From Erwinia tracheiphila (lineage in GTDB: Bacteria; Pseudomonadota; Gammaproteobacteria; Enterobacterales; Enterobacteriaceae): 64,000 bases of DNA. The stretch is taken from contig NZ_CP089932.1 in NCBI RefSeq assembly GCF_021365465.1, positions 1,364,001 to 1,428,000 on the forward strand, given 5' to 3'. The notes below the pieces were generated by a model. The model saw only the letters and a list, made by a program, of their open reading frames with translations. It was not told the origin of the DNA and searched no databases. Shown piece by piece: positions 1 through 9,434 of this stretch; positions within the stretch are counted from its first letter, which is position 1; each line of letters opens with the position of its first letter. The translations under genes and the position numbers were made by a program.

Positions 1-1
1 G

Positions 2-1498
2 TCGCTGGTGATTACCGCCTTTGCCCGTGTGGAAGATGTCCGTCGCACCGTCACGCCGCAGTTGCAATCCCGGCAGGATAACGCGTTACTGCTGATTGAT
101 TTGGGACAGGGTGAGAACGCGCTCGGGGCGACAGCCCTGTCTCAGGTTTACCGACAGCTGGGTGACAAACCTGCCGACGTACGCGACGTGCAACGTCTGG
201 CTGGCTTCTTCAACGCAATTCAGGTACTGGTCTCGGAAGGGAAACTACTGGCCTATCACGACCGTTCGGATGGCGGCTTGCTGGTGACGCTGGCTGAGAT
301 GGCCTTCACAGGGCACTGCGGCCTGGAAGTGGATATTTCCGCGCTGGGTGACGATGTGCTGGCTGCGCTGTTCAATGAAGAGCTGGGTGCGGTGATTCAG
401 ATTGCTGCTGGTGATCGTGCGGCGGTTGAGCAGTGTCTGGCTGCGCACGGGCTGGCGACATGCGTGCATTATATGGGCAGCGCACAGGCCGGCGATCATT
501 TTGTTATTACCTCTGGCGATACCACCGTATACAGTGAAAGCCGTAGCACACTGCGTACCTGGTGGGCGGAAACTACCTGGCAGATGCAGCGCCTGCGCGA
601 TAACCCGGACTGTGCCGATCAGGAACATGAAGCGAAGAAAAACGATGACGATCCGGGTCTGAATGTCGCACTGAGCTTCGGGCCGGAGGAGGATATCGCG
701 GCACCCTTTATCGCTACGGGTGTACGTCCGAAAGTCGCTGTACTGCGTGAGCAGGGGGTGAACTCTCATGTTGAAATGGCGGCGGCTTTCCACCGTGCGG
801 GTTTTGATGCTGTTGATGTGCACATGAGCGATTTACTGTCCGGTCGCCTTGGGCTGGAAGACTTTCAAACGCTGGTGGCCTGTGGTGGTTTCTCTTACGG
901 CGATGTACTGGGCGCGGGTGAAGGCTGGGCCAAATCCATTCTGTTTAATAACCGCGTTCGTGATGAATTCGAAACTTTCTTCCATCGTCCACAGACGCTG
1001 GCGCTGGGCGTCTGTAACGGTTGCCAGATGATGTCCAACCTGCACGAACTGATCCCAGGCAGCAGAGCCTGGCCACGTTTTGTGCGCAATCAGTCAGAAC
1101 GTTTTGAAGCACGCTTCAGCCTTGTGGAAGTGGCGGCGAGTCCGTCACTGCTGCTGGAGGGTATGGTTGGGACGCGCATGCCGATAGCGGTTTCTCATGG
1201 CGAAGGTTTTGTTGAAGTGCGTGATGAGGCGCATCTGGCGACGCTGGAACATAAAGGACTGGTGGCGCTGCGCTTTGTTGATAACTTCGGTAAGGTCACG
1301 CAGCAGTATCCGGCTAACCCAAATGGTTCGCCAAATGGCATTACCGCCGTGAGCAATGAAAGTGGCTGCGTTACCATTATGATGCCTCACCCTGAGCGCG
1401 TTTTCCGTACGGTCAGCAACTCCTGGCATCCGGCTGAGTGGGGCGAAGACAGCCCCTGGATGCGTATTTTCCGTAATGCGCGTCGGCAGCTGGGCTAA
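2..1498 (+). CDS. purL: Phosphoribosylformylglycinamidine synthase, C-terminal part
   Basis: PurL makes FGAM from FGAR, glutamine and ATP in the cytoplasm (step four of purine synthesis). The window opens inside the gene: the frame is open from base 2, and about 498 of the roughly 1295 residues usual in enterobacteria are present. Visible are the end of the second AIRS-like half ([26 protein letters not shown]) and the whole glutamine amidotransferase domain. The latter has the nucleophile Cys in [10 protein letters not shown] and the C-terminal His/Glu in [10 protein letters not shown]. The reading frame is intact to the TAA. Followed by a hairpin terminator. PurR control is usual for this gene, but the promoter lies outside the window. 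Confidence 0.98.
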   Translation, partial: SLVITAFARVEDVRRTVTPQLQSRQDNALLLIDLGQGENALGATALSQVYRQLGDKPADVRDVQRLAGFFNAIQVLVSEGKLLAYHDRSDGGLLVTLAEMAFTGHCGLEVDISALGDDVLAALFNEELGAVIQIAAGDRAAVEQCLAAHGLATCVHYMGSAQAGDHFVITSGDTTVYSESRSTLRTWWAETTWQMQRLRDNPDCADQEHEAKKNDDDPGLNVALSFGPEEDIAAPFIATGVRPKVAVLREQGVNSHVEMAAAFHRAGFDAVDVHMSDLLSGRLGLEDFQTLVACGGFSYGDVLGAGEGWAKSILFNNRVRDEFETFFHRPQTLALGVCNGCQMMSNLHELIPGSRAWPRFVRNQSERFEARFSLVEVAASPSLLLEGMVGTRMPIAVSHGEGFVEVRDEAHLATLEHKGLVALRFVDNFGKVTQQYPANPNGSPNGITAVSNESGCVTIMMPHPERVFRTVSNSWHPAEWGEDSPWMRIFRNARRQLG

Positions 1499-1596
1499 GT
1501 TCTGACGAGAGTTCGACATCTTATTGATGCAAAAAGGTAACTCACAGGCTAATGCCGATCATTTAAGGATCGGTTGACCGATCCGGTTGATGCGGT

Positions 1597-1631
1597 AAAA
1601 AGGGTTCTATGTCCATCATGGAACCCTTTTT
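1597..1631 (+). terminator. Rho-independent terminator after purL
   Basis: An 11-bp near-perfect stem (AAAAAGGGTTC / GGAACCCTTTTT) with a 12-base loop ends in a T-run. It lies about 100 bases after the purL stop. A second short palindrome (GATCGGT-TG-ACCGATC, 1568-1583) lies just before it. Confidence 0.85.
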
Positions 1632-1636
1632 AAATC

Positions 1637-2430
1637 GAACTTTCCCAGGCCCCCGGCATCATCAATGCCGCCACTACTGAGCGCGCCCGTAGTCTCGCCG
1701 AGCTTATTCAGCAGGCGCTCACCCTGACCGATACCGTTACTTTGCGTAAACGTTCCCTCGAATCCATGATTTGGCCTGTCGTTGGGATGTCCATTTTTTG
1801 CGATCGTCCGATGACCGAGATCGTCAATCTAATGGATATTACTGACCGGGCCGGAGCTCCCTTTACCGCTCGCAGCGCTGTCATTCAGCGCCGTAAGACT
1901 CCGGGTGAAAGGGATCCCGGAAGAAACGGTGGCAAGACTGCTGACCCGCAGGGTGGACGGTAAAGAGAGGCAGGTGCTGACGTCACTGACAGACCCGAAT
2001 CGCTATCCGGGTAAAGATATCAGCAAGCTATATCGTCACCGCCGGGAAACAGAACTGGGTTACCGGGAAGCAAAGCAGGGTATGCTGGACAGCCGGTGGA
2101 CATTACGCAGTCGCCTGCCGGAGCTGGTGAGACAGGAGCTGTGGGGGGGTACTGCGGGCTTATAACCTGGTGCGATATCAGATGATGCAGATGGGGTTCC
2201 ATCTGAAAGGAGATTATCTGCCTTACCATCTGAGCTTCAGTGGAGCGATAAGTGAAATAATCCGGATGCTGATAACCCTGCCCCGTGCTTCGCCGGGAAA
2301 AATGCCGGGAGAACTGAGAACCCTGTATAAGCAGGCGAAATGGCTTGTGCTACCGGGTAGAAGAGAGCGGAGTTACCCGAGAGAGTTGAGGGTAAAGAGC
2401 AGGAAGGTCAGCGTTCTGTTTGTCAAATTA
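1637..2430 (+). pseudogene. IS4-family transposase remnant (internal deletion, frameshifts)
   Basis: Translations in three frames match IS4/InsG-type transposase in order. Frame 2 from 1637 gives the N-terminal part (TLRKRSLESMIWPVVGMS, IVNLMDI, SAVIQRR). From about 1910 a different frame gives the C-terminal part (VARLLTRRV, YRHRRETELGYREAKQGM, SRLPELVRQELWG), and after a G-tract at about 2142-2148 a third frame continues (YNLVRYQMMQMGFHLKG, SPGKMP). Roughly 190 residues of the middle are gone, including most of the catalytic DDE core. The YREAKQ motif remains. The start codon and clear terminal repeats are missing. The element cannot move by itself. Boundaries are approximate. Confidence 0.8.
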
Positions 2431-2436
2431 CACCGG

Positions 2437-2660
2437 TCAGTGTCGTGGAATCGCACTTTTAGCACCACGAAACAGCCCTTCGGTACTCAGGTCCTCATCC
2501 AGTTCAGGCCAGTGGATACCATAACCAGCACCACACAGCTCCCAGTTTTGTTGCTGTTCAGCAGTACCGACAGCAAGACGCGGGAATCAGGCAACGGGAA
2601 CAGAGATACTGCGTCAACCACAGATAGCATTGTGGTGCAAATATCACCGGTCTGGACACC
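2437..2660 (-). pseudogene. DUF2442-family protein, C-terminal remnant
   Basis: Read on the minus strand, the frame ending at the TGA at 2437-2439 gives FPRLA, then QQQNWELCGAGYGIHWPEL and DEDLSTEGLFRGA. This is the typical C-terminal signature of DUF2442 proteins, small proteins often paired with DUF4160 partners in toxin-antitoxin-like modules. An in-frame TGA and a shift near 2585 separate it from an upstream piece (VVDAVSLFPLP). No start or partner is left. It lies between the IS4 and IS200 remnants. The family call rests on motif recognition only. Confidence 0.6.
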
Positions 2661-2687
2661 AGCCTGTTGTTTCACAATCGATCCCAG

Positions 2688-2830
2688 CACAGACGGAAAA
2701 CGCTGTGGGGCAACCATTTTTGCGCCAGGGAATACTTTGTCGATAGGGTTGATGTGAACGAAGAAATTATCAGGCGATATGTGAGGCATCAGGATAAGAA
2801 GGACCGGGAAATCGGGCAGCAAATGACGAT
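2688..2830 (+). pseudogene. IS200-type TnpA remnant (C-terminal end)
   Basis: The plus-strand frame reads TLWGNHFCAREYFVDRVDV, then NEEIIRRYVRHQDKKDRE. This is the C-terminal signature of IS200/IS605 TnpA, including the region of the catalytic tyrosine (RRYVRHQ). It resembles the corresponding parts of the complete copies at 10853 and 52765. The N-terminal half with the HUH motif is missing, so it is a dead fragment. Confidence 0.75.
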
Positions 2831-2839
2831 TCATGCACA

Positions 2840-3388
2840 ACATCGACGACCTCCCTTCTGGAATGCGTATTAACGCTCCCATCTCACGGGACATCAGGTT
2901 AAAACCATGTCGGGTCTGGTCATCAACCTGTTTTGGCTCTGCCTTATTGCCCCGGGATTTAAATCTGGCGGCACAAGCAGAGAGGGCTTTTTAGGGTTTG
3001 AAATACACCTCTGGAGGACGTGCTTAATGCCGTCTTATAAGCTGCTACTGAAAACATTGCCAGGTTGTGTCTTCATTAACACGCTTTAGCTCTGCCGCCG
3101 TTGTTTGTACACGCCGTGATTATCTGTTTTTAAGGTGGGGAAGTACTCCTGTGAGTGCAATCAGCACTGGCTTACAGGGAACAGCACTTTTTAGTCTCAT
3201 TTGAACTATCCGACGACAAAGGGAGAGCTGGCCTCAGGTTGGTGTTAAATTTTTTAATTCATATGGTTACGATTGTCGGTAAAAGCGGGAAGACTGTCAG
3301 TTTGGCAAGAAACATGCATTGATTTCTGCGCAGGTTGTGTTTGACTACAGCATACTGTTGCAAATAAATGACAGATGAGTCATCAGTA
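2840..3388. other. Stretch with no recognisable gene
   Basis: A short open stretch at about 2844-2995 (+) reads LPSGMRINAPISRDIRLKP and so on to a TAG. I do not recognise it, and it lacks a start with a ribosome-binding site. The rest, up to the glmY control region, has stops in all frames and no clear repeat. It probably represents worn-down insertion sequence debris. Confidence 0.5.
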
Positions 3389-3469
3389 TGTCTCAGAAAA
3401 GAGACATTTAATTTATTGTTTTAAATGGATATCGATCCTGGCTAAAAATAATGTTACTTGTGAGCGACA
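3389..3469 (+). promoter_or_regulatory. Two GlrR-type upstream activator sites of glmY
   Basis: TGTC-N10-GACA is present exactly at 3389-3406 (TGTCTCAGAAAAGAGACA). It recurs with one mismatch at 3452-3469 (TGTTACTTGTGAGCGACA). TGTC-N10-GACA is the known binding motif of the enhancer-binding protein GlrR upstream of glmY in enterobacteria, and glrR lies downstream in this window. The sites lie about 85-190 bases before the predicted start, as expected for a sigma-54 enhancer. A further GACA half-site is at 3492-3495. Confidence 0.75.
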
Positions 3470-3553
3470 ATTGTTCCGAAACAAGGTGACCGACACAGGC
3501 CGCCTTTTCCATTTTTTTGATTTAAAATCATCTCAGTAAATTTAAATAAAAAA

Positions 3554-3570
3554 CTGGCATACTTTTTGCT
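3554..3570 (+). promoter_or_regulatory. Sigma-54 promoter of glmY
   Basis: CTGGCATACTTTTTGCT matches the -24/-12 sigma-54 consensus (TGGCAC-N5-TTGCW). The GG at 3556-3557 and the GC at 3568-3569 have the required 12-base offset. This predicts a start near 3581, just at the first bases of the GlmY-like sequence. Confidence 0.85.
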
Positions 3571-3580
3571 AAAATATGTC

Positions 3581-3803
3581 GGGTGGCTCATTCGCCTGGT
3601 TATGAAAGCCCTGCGCAAGCGGTAAAGTGCTTCTTAACACTTCGAATGACGCACAAAACGGTGCCTGCCGTCCTCCAGACCGATATTCGCTCACAGCGGG
3701 CCTTATCAAGCATCGGACGAAACGTTGAGTTAGGCACCACTTAATTTTTGATGAACAATCTTTCCAAAATCGCATGGCAGATTCCCAGAGTCTGCCATTT
3801 TTC
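3581..3803 (+). ncRNA. glmY: GlmY small RNA
   Basis: GlmY is the sRNA that protects GlmZ from RapZ/RNase E and so raises GlmS (glucosamine-6-phosphate synthase). The position between purL and glrK is the conserved one. The sequence begins GGTGGCTCATTC and contains CTTCGAATGACGCACAA, then GCATCGGACGAAACGTTGAG and TTAGGCACCAC, which are recognisable GlmY blocks. A terminator hairpin (ATGGCAGA / TCTGCCAT, then T5) closes at 3774-3802. That would make a primary transcript of about 220 nt, longer than the about 184 nt known in E. coli, unless it ends earlier or is processed. Confidence 0.85.
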
Positions 3804-3913
3804 GTATGGAGAATTCGAACTTTCCTGACGTGATGTACTCCGTTAGCATGGCAGTAACAGACAGTTCGGCACAGTATTGGCAAAGCACAGCCTGTGACTC
3901 AGGAGAATGTTGA

Positions 3914-5347
3914 TTGAAAGCATGGCGTTTCTTCCCCCGTTCTCTGCGTCAGCTGGTGCTGATGGCCTTTCTGCTGGTACTGTTGCCGTTGTTGGTTCTG
4001 GCATGGCAGGCCTGGGAAAGTTTATCAGCCCTGAGTGACCGCGCGGCGGATACCAACCGTACGACACTGACCGATGTGCGTCGTAGTGAGGTCATGGCCC
4101 GCATCGCACTTGAACTTGAACGAAGCTACCGGCAATACTGCGTTCTCGACGATCCGATGTTGGCAAATCTCTACCAGACCCAGCGCAGCAAATATGCACA
4201 ATTGTTGGACGCGCAGGTACAGATTCTGTCGGACAGCCACCAGGCGGATTCTCTGCGTCAGTCGCTGGCGTCCTTAAGCCAAATCACCTGTGAAAATAAC
4301 AATCCCTTGCCTGGCGCTTCGGCAGCGCTTGAGGCGTTTTCAGCGTCCAGTGCGCGGCTGGCTCAGTCCACCCGTGAAGTAGTTTTTTCCAGAGGGCTTC
4401 AGCTTCAGCGTGAAATTGCGGAGCGGGGGCAATATTTTGGCAGGCAGGCATTGATCCTTTTTCTGCTCAGTGTTGGTTTAGTGCTGCTATTTACCCGCAT
4501 GATCATTGACCCGGTTAAGGCGGTTGAACGAATGGTTAACCGCTTGGGGGAAGGGCGGTCACTCAGTCACAATCTGGCTTTTATCGGTCCGCGTGAACTG
4601 CGTTCCCTTGGGCAGCGCATCCTCTGGCTGAGTGAGCGGCTTGCCTGGCTGGAATCGCAGCGCCACGAATTTCTACGCCATATTTCTCATGAGCTTAAAA
4701 CCCCGCTGGCTAGCATGCGTGAAGGAACAGCACTGCTGGCGGATGAGGTGGCAGGGCCGCTGACGGTCGACCAGCAGGAAGTGGTAAGTATTCTGGATGA
4801 AAGTAGTCGCCATCTGCAACGGCTTATTGAGCAACTAATCGATTACAATAGAAAATTTTCCGAGTCTCCCATTGTTATGCAGCCTGTTCAACTGGCCCCG
4901 CTGGTGGAGAAGATCGTCATTACGCATGGCCTGACGGCTCGGGCGAAAAAGATGCAGACTGAAATTACATTATCGGCAAGCGTCTGTCTGGCAGAAGCGA
5001 ATTTGCTCAGTCGCATCATCGATAATCTCTACTCGAACGCGATACATTACGGTGCTGAATCAGGTACCATCTGGATCCGCAGTGGTTATCAGGGACGAAA
5101 GGTAATTATTGAGGTTGCTAACAGCGGAACGCCGGTGCCACAAGCTGAACAGGCAATGATTTTCGAGCCTTTCTTCCAGGGAAGCCAGCAGCGTAAAGGG
5201 GCGGTAAAAGGCAGTGGGCTTGGCCTCAGCATTGCCAGAGAGTGTGTTCACCGTTTGCAGGGTGATATCCGGCTGGTCAAGAGTGACACGGCGGATGTTT
5301 GCTTCAGAATCGAACTTAACACCATTGCCGGGAAAGAATCATCATGA
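3914..5347 (+). CDS. glrK: Sensor histidine kinase GlrK (QseE)
   Basis: Inner-membrane sensor kinase that phosphorylates GlrR and thereby controls glmY. 477 residues from a TTG start, preceded by AGGAG eight bases upstream; no in-frame ATG fits the homologous N-terminus. Order: TM1 (about residues 14-33), a periplasmic sensor part, TM2 (about 175-195), HAMP, then the kinase core. The core has the H-box RHISHELKTPLASMREG (phospho-acceptor His near 259), N-box NLYSNAIHYG and G-box KGSGLGLSIA. Its stop overlaps the qseG start (ATCATGA), indicating translational coupling. Intact. Confidence 0.96.
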   Translation: MKAWRFFPRSLRQLVLMAFLLVLLPLLVLAWQAWESLSALSDRAADTNRTTLTDVRRSEVMARIALELERSYRQYCVLDDPMLANLYQTQRSKYAQLLDAQVQILSDSHQADSLRQSLASLSQITCENNNPLPGASAALEAFSASSARLAQSTREVVFSRGLQLQREIAERGQYFGRQALILFLLSVGLVLLFTRMIIDPVKAVERMVNRLGEGRSLSHNLAFIGPRELRSLGQRILWLSERLAWLESQRHEFLRHISHELKTPLASMREGTALLADEVAGPLTVDQQEVVSILDESSRHLQRLIEQLIDYNRKFSESPIVMQPVQLAPLVEKIVITHGLTARAKKMQTEITLSASVCLAEANLLSRIIDNLYSNAIHYGAESGTIWIRSGYQGRKVIIEVANSGTPVPQAEQAMIFEPFFQGSQQRKGAVKGSGLGLSIARECVHRLQGDIRLVKSDTADVCFRIELNTIAGKESS

Positions 5348-6072
5348 CATCACACGCCTTTTGGGTTGTCGCGAAATACGTCGGTCACTTCAGGAGATTC
5401 ACCCTGGCTGCATTGGTGCCTGTTGTACTGGTCGGCTGCAGCAGTAAAACGGCCGTGCCGCCCGTTACGGATAAACCTGGCGGACTGATTGAGCCGGAAA
5501 GTAAGGTGGTTGATTACCAGCAGGTGTCATGCGACCGCATCTGGCAGGTCGATGATAAAAAAATTAATGGTAATCCACTTTACTGGTTACGGACGATGGA
5601 TTGTGCTATCCGACTCTCACCCGCAGAAGCCCGCCAGGCGGCGCGCCGTTGGGCGGATGATAACTGGCAAAGCGCGTTTAAGCAGGGCGTTCTGCTGGCA
5701 AATGGCAACGTGACACCACAGGAACGTCGGCAATATCTGCAACGGCTGGATACCTTCAATCAGGACTATCCGGTCCCTGTTCGACCTTTGATGCAGCTCT
5801 GGTTAAGCGATCAAATGGGGCAGCTTCAGCTTTCTGAAGAGCGTATGCGTTATCACCATTTGCAACAGAGCAGCGATGCGCAACTTGATGCTTTGCGCCA
5901 GCAGCAGCAGAGCCTGAATAAGGACCTGATGCTTACCCGTCGCAAACTGGAAAGGCTGACGGATATCGAACGTCAGCTGTCGTCCCGTCGCTCGCCTGAC
6001 GGTGCTGATAACGGCCACAATGATAAAAGCGACCTACCACGAGCCAGCCCCGAGGAGGCAACCCGACAATGA
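5344..6072 (+). CDS. qseG: Outer-membrane lipoprotein QseG
   Basis: 242 residues. The signal peptide ends in a lipobox (VVLVGCSS), so the mature protein is anchored by lipidated Cys, expected in the outer membrane. In E. coli and Salmonella QseG interacts with the kinase GlrK/QseE and stimulates it. The C-terminal half is rich in Gln/Leu heptads (LDALRQQQQSLNKDL and following), likely a coiled coil. It starts 4 bases inside glrK and ends 4 bases inside glrR, so all three genes form a coupled operon. Residues after the coiled coil are charged and look disordered. Confidence 0.93.
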   Translation: MTSHAFWVVAKYVGHFRRFTLAALVPVVLVGCSSKTAVPPVTDKPGGLIEPESKVVDYQQVSCDRIWQVDDKKINGNPLYWLRTMDCAIRLSPAEARQAARRWADDNWQSAFKQGVLLANGNVTPQERRQYLQRLDTFNQDYPVPVRPLMQLWLSDQMGQLQLSEERMRYHHLQQSSDAQLDALRQQQQSLNKDLMLTRRKLERLTDIERQLSSRRSPDGADNGHNDKSDLPRASPEEATRQ

Positions 6073-7403
6073 TAAAGAAATCGGCTACGCTGCTGCTAGT
6101 GGATGACGATCCCAGCCTGCTCAAGCTGCTGGGAATGCGTCTTGCCAGCGAAGGTTTTCGGGTACTTACCGCACAAAGCGGCCCTGAAGCATTACGCACT
6201 TTGCTGCGTGAGAAGATCGATCTGGTCATTAGCGATCTTCGTATGGATGAAATGGACGGGCTGGCGCTGTTCAGTGAGATCCAGAAAATTGAGCCAGGCA
6301 TGCCGGTTATTATCCTGACTGCTCATGGTTCAATTCCCGAGGCTGTTTCGGCAACCCAACAGGGAGTCTTTAGCTTTCTGACCAAACCGGTGGATCGGGA
6401 TGCGTTGTACAGCGCAATTGATCAGGCGCTGGCACATCGCGCACCGGCCAGTGATGATGCCTGGCGCGAAAGTATCGTCACCCGTAGCCCGCTGATGTTG
6501 CGCATGCTGGAGCAGGCCAGAATGGTTGCGCAGTCCGATGTCAGCGTGCTGATTAACGGTCAAAGTGGCACGGGAAAAGAGGTGCTTGCGCAGGCTATCC
6601 ATGCGGCCAGTCCGCGAGCGGGAAACGCGTTTATCGCTATCAACTGCGGTGCGCTGCCGGAGCAGCTACTGGAATCGGAGCTGTTCGGTCATGCGAAAGG
6701 CGCATTTACCGGTGCGGTCAGCAGCCGTGAAGGGTTGTTTCAGGCCGCAGAGGGGGGCACACTGTTTCTTGATGAAATTGGCGATATGCCCCCTGCCCTT
6801 CAGGTGAAGCTTTTACGTGTGCTACAGGAACGTAAAGTCCGCCCGCTGGGGAGCAATCGCGACCAGGAGATTAACGTGCGTATCCTCTCTGCCACTCACC
6901 GCGATCTGCCCAAAGCGATGGAGAAGAAAGAGTTCCGTGAGGATCTGTTTTACCGGCTGAATGTGGTCAATTTGAAAATTCCTGCGTTGCACGAGCGTGC
7001 AGAGGATATACCTTTGCTGGCGAACCATTTACTGAAGCAGGCGGCCGAGCGTCATAAACCTTTTGTTCGCCGTTTCTCTACGGACGCCATGCAGCGTCTG
7101 GTGGCAGCCAGCTGGCCGGGTAATGTTCGTCAGCTGGTTAACGTCATTGAACAATGTGTGGCCTTAACCTCTGCGCCAGTGATTGGTGAGGCGTTGGTTG
7201 AACAGGCGCTGGCAGGCGAAAACACGGCGCTGCCCACCTTTGTCGAGGCAAGGCATCAGTTTGAGCTGAATTATTTACGCAAGCTGCTACAGATGACCAA
7301 AGGTAATGTCACTCATGCCGCGCGGCTGGCCGGGCGCAATCGCACCGAATTTTATAAGCTCCTGTCGCGTCATGAACTGGATGCGTCTGATTTTAAAGTG
7401 TAG
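6069..7403 (+). CDS. glrR: Sigma-54 response regulator GlrR (QseF)
   Basis: 444 residues. Receiver domain with phospho-acceptor Asp56 in VISDLRMDEMDG, AAA+ domain with Walker A (NGQSGTGKE), the sigma-54 contacting loop GAFTGA and Walker B (GGTLFLDEIGD), then a Fis-type helix-turn-helix at the end (AARLAGRNRTEFYKLL). It activates the sigma-54 promoter of glmY, whose TGTC-N10-GACA sites occur upstream of this operon. Start overlaps qseG by 4 bases. Complete, no lesions. Confidence 0.97.
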   Translation: MIKKSATLLLVDDDPSLLKLLGMRLASEGFRVLTAQSGPEALRTLLREKIDLVISDLRMDEMDGLALFSEIQKIEPGMPVIILTAHGSIPEAVSATQQGVFSFLTKPVDRDALYSAIDQALAHRAPASDDAWRESIVTRSPLMLRMLEQARMVAQSDVSVLINGQSGTGKEVLAQAIHAASPRAGNAFIAINCGALPEQLLESELFGHAKGAFTGAVSSREGLFQAAEGGTLFLDEIGDMPPALQVKLLRVLQERKVRPLGSNRDQEINVRILSATHRDLPKAMEKKEFREDLFYRLNVVNLKIPALHERAEDIPLLANHLLKQAAERHKPFVRRFSTDAMQRLVAASWPGNVRQLVNVIEQCVALTSAPVIGEALVEQALAGENTALPTFVEARHQFELNYLRKLLQMTKGNVTHAARLAGRNRTEFYKLLSRHELDASDFKV

Positions 7404-7451
7404 TTTTTCATGCCGCACAAACCGCTGAATATGGTAGGTTAAACGTCCTGA

Positions 7452-7883
<432 letters not shown>

Positions 7884-7905
7884 TCCGCTGCCTGAGTGGC
7901 AAAGA

Positions 7906-7939
7906 AAAGGGCGGTGACCTGTGGTTACGCCCTTTTTTG
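7906..7939. terminator. Terminator between glnB and hmp (bidirectional)
   Basis: AAAAGGGCG ... CGCCCTTTTTT forms a stem with T-runs on both strands. It lies between two convergent genes, so it can end both transcripts. Confidence 0.85.
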
Positions 7940-7943
7940 CGGC

Positions 7944-9122
7944 TCAAATTACCTGGTGTGGGCCAAAAGTTTCATAGTGGATCCGTTGCCTGCTTATTCC
8001 TGTAGCCATGAGCTGCTGTGTTACAGACTGCATAAAACCCGTTGGGCCACAGAGATAAAACTGCATGTCAGGGTCGCTGATTTCATGCCTGTAAGGCATA
8101 AGTTCCATCAGCCCCTCGCGGTGGTAACGATCGTTATCCTGCGGTAAAGGTGAGTTATACCAGATGCATTGTGAAAACGTTGCCAGCCCGGCACCTTTTT
8201 CTGTCACCTCTTTGTCAAAAGCGTGTTGTCTTCCGTTATCAGTGGCATGGAACCACCATATTGTCTTCGGATGCTGCTGTCTGACCAGCACGTCAAGCAT
8301 CGACAGCATTGGTGTTTGTCCTGCGCCAGCCGAGATAAGCGCAATGGCTGTATCTGTTTGTACATCAAGGAAAAAGTCTCCGGCGGGGGGCGTAAGCAAT
8401 AATTCATCGCCTGTTTTTGCCTGCTGATGCAGCCAGCCTGAAACTTTGCCGTTATCGGCATGACGTACTGCAATACGATAGTCTTTACCATTGGGTGACT
8501 GCGTCAGGGAATATTGACGTATTTGCTGACCAGACGCTGTGCGCAGCCAGACGCTGAGGTACTGTCCGGCACAATAGTCTGCAACGGGAAGTCCGTCCGT
8601 AGGTGTCAGAATAAAGCTTTTGATTTTTTCACTTTGTGTATCGATCTTACTGATATAAAAGCTGCGCAGTCCCCGCCACCCACCTGGTTTACCCTCACTT
8701 TCCCGATAAATTTCTTCTTCGCGAGTAATAAACAGACTGGCCAGAATCCGGTAGGCTTCACCCCAGGCAGTCAGTACCGTCGTTCCCGGCGAGAGCTTCT
8801 CTTCAAGGGTCGCCAGTAAATGTTTACCGACAATCTCATAATCATTCGGCTGAATGGCCAGACTGGCATGTTTTTGTGCAATTTTTTCTATCACGGGCTG
8901 AAGAACGGACAGGTTTTCAATGTGAGTGGCACAGGCGCAAAGGGTATTAAAAAGCGCTTCACGCTGCTTGCCATTGTGCTGGTTACTCATATTGAAAATA
9001 TTTTTGAGTTCCGGGTTATGAGTAAACATGCGGTCATAAAAATAAGCTGTGAGGCTGGAACCTGTGGCGAGTAAAGCAGGAATAGTGCTTTTGATGGTGC
9101 TGATAGTGTGGGGATCTAACAT
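7944..9122 (-). CDS. hmp: Flavohaemoprotein nitric oxide dioxygenase
   Basis: 392 residues (E. coli 396). Converts NO to nitrate with O2 and NAD(P)H, or reduces NO anaerobically, in the cytoplasm. The globin domain (about 1-140) contains the proximal-His segment KIAQKHASLAI. The ferredoxin-reductase-type FAD domain carries RQYSLTQSPNG, and the NAD domain carries ISAGAGQTPMLSML and FYLCGPTGFMQSV. Transcribed against glnB and away from glyA. An NsrR-like operator lies just upstream of the start, matching NO-induced control. Complete. Confidence 0.97.
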   Translation of the reverse strand: MLDPHTISTIKSTIPALLATGSSLTAYFYDRMFTHNPELKNIFNMSNQHNGKQREALFNTLCACATHIENLSVLQPVIEKIAQKHASLAIQPNDYEIVGKHLLATLEEKLSPGTTVLTAWGEAYRILASLFITREEEIYRESEGKPGGWRGLRSFYISKIDTQSEKIKSFILTPTDGLPVADYCAGQYLSVWLRTASGQQIRQYSLTQSPNGKDYRIAVRHADNGKVSGWLHQQAKTGDELLLTPPAGDFFLDVQTDTAIALISAGAGQTPMLSMLDVLVRQQHPKTIWWFHATDNGRQHAFDKEVTEKGAGLATFSQCIWYNSPLPQDNDRYHREGLMELMPYRHEISDPDMQFYLCGPTGFMQSVTQQLMATGISRQRIHYETFGPHQVI

Positions 9123-9144
9123 GGCGCAGCTCCTTGTGTATTAG

Positions 9145-9167
9145 CAGATTTATTTAAAATGAATCCT
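9145..9167 (-). promoter_or_regulatory. NsrR-like operator of hmp
   Basis: CAGATTTATTTAAAATGAATCCT matches 19 of 23 positions of the NsrR consensus (AAGATGYATTTAAAATRCATCTT) and lies 23 bases upstream of the hmp start. NsrR is the NO-sensitive repressor of hmp in enterobacteria. Confidence 0.7.
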
Positions 9168-9306
9168 TCCAAAAAGGAAAAAGTATCAATTTCCCTCTCA
9201 AATACGGCGAGTTGACAACGGCATGGGTAAACTTTTGCCTGTTGACAATAGCAGCATAGTCAGGGATTTATTAGCTAAAGTGAGCGTATTACACCGTCAA
9301 TCTTCA

Positions 9307-9322
9307 GGCCAATCGTTTGCGT
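9307..9322 (+). promoter_or_regulatory. PurR-like operator upstream of glyA
   Basis: GGCCAATCGTTTGCGT keeps the strong half (CGTTTGCGT) of the PurR operator. It lies about 115 bases before the glyA start, as expected for purine control of glyA. Confidence 0.6.
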
Positions 9323-9434
9323 AAAAAGCGCGGTTTCGACTGGCAGTGGGCGGGCAAAACAGTTTACACTGTCAGCCTGCGCCCTAAAGGGCCGTTTAAT
9401 GCCGAATACCAGTTAGCTGAGTCAGGAGAAGCGG

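Noticed and set aside
245..823. 192-codon minus-strand frame inside purL
   Set aside because: Lies opposite a clearly conserved purL frame; composition is that of an antisense shadow.
2907..3089. 60-codon plus-strand frame after the IS200 remnant
   Set aside because: No recognisable protein features; lies in insertion sequence debris.
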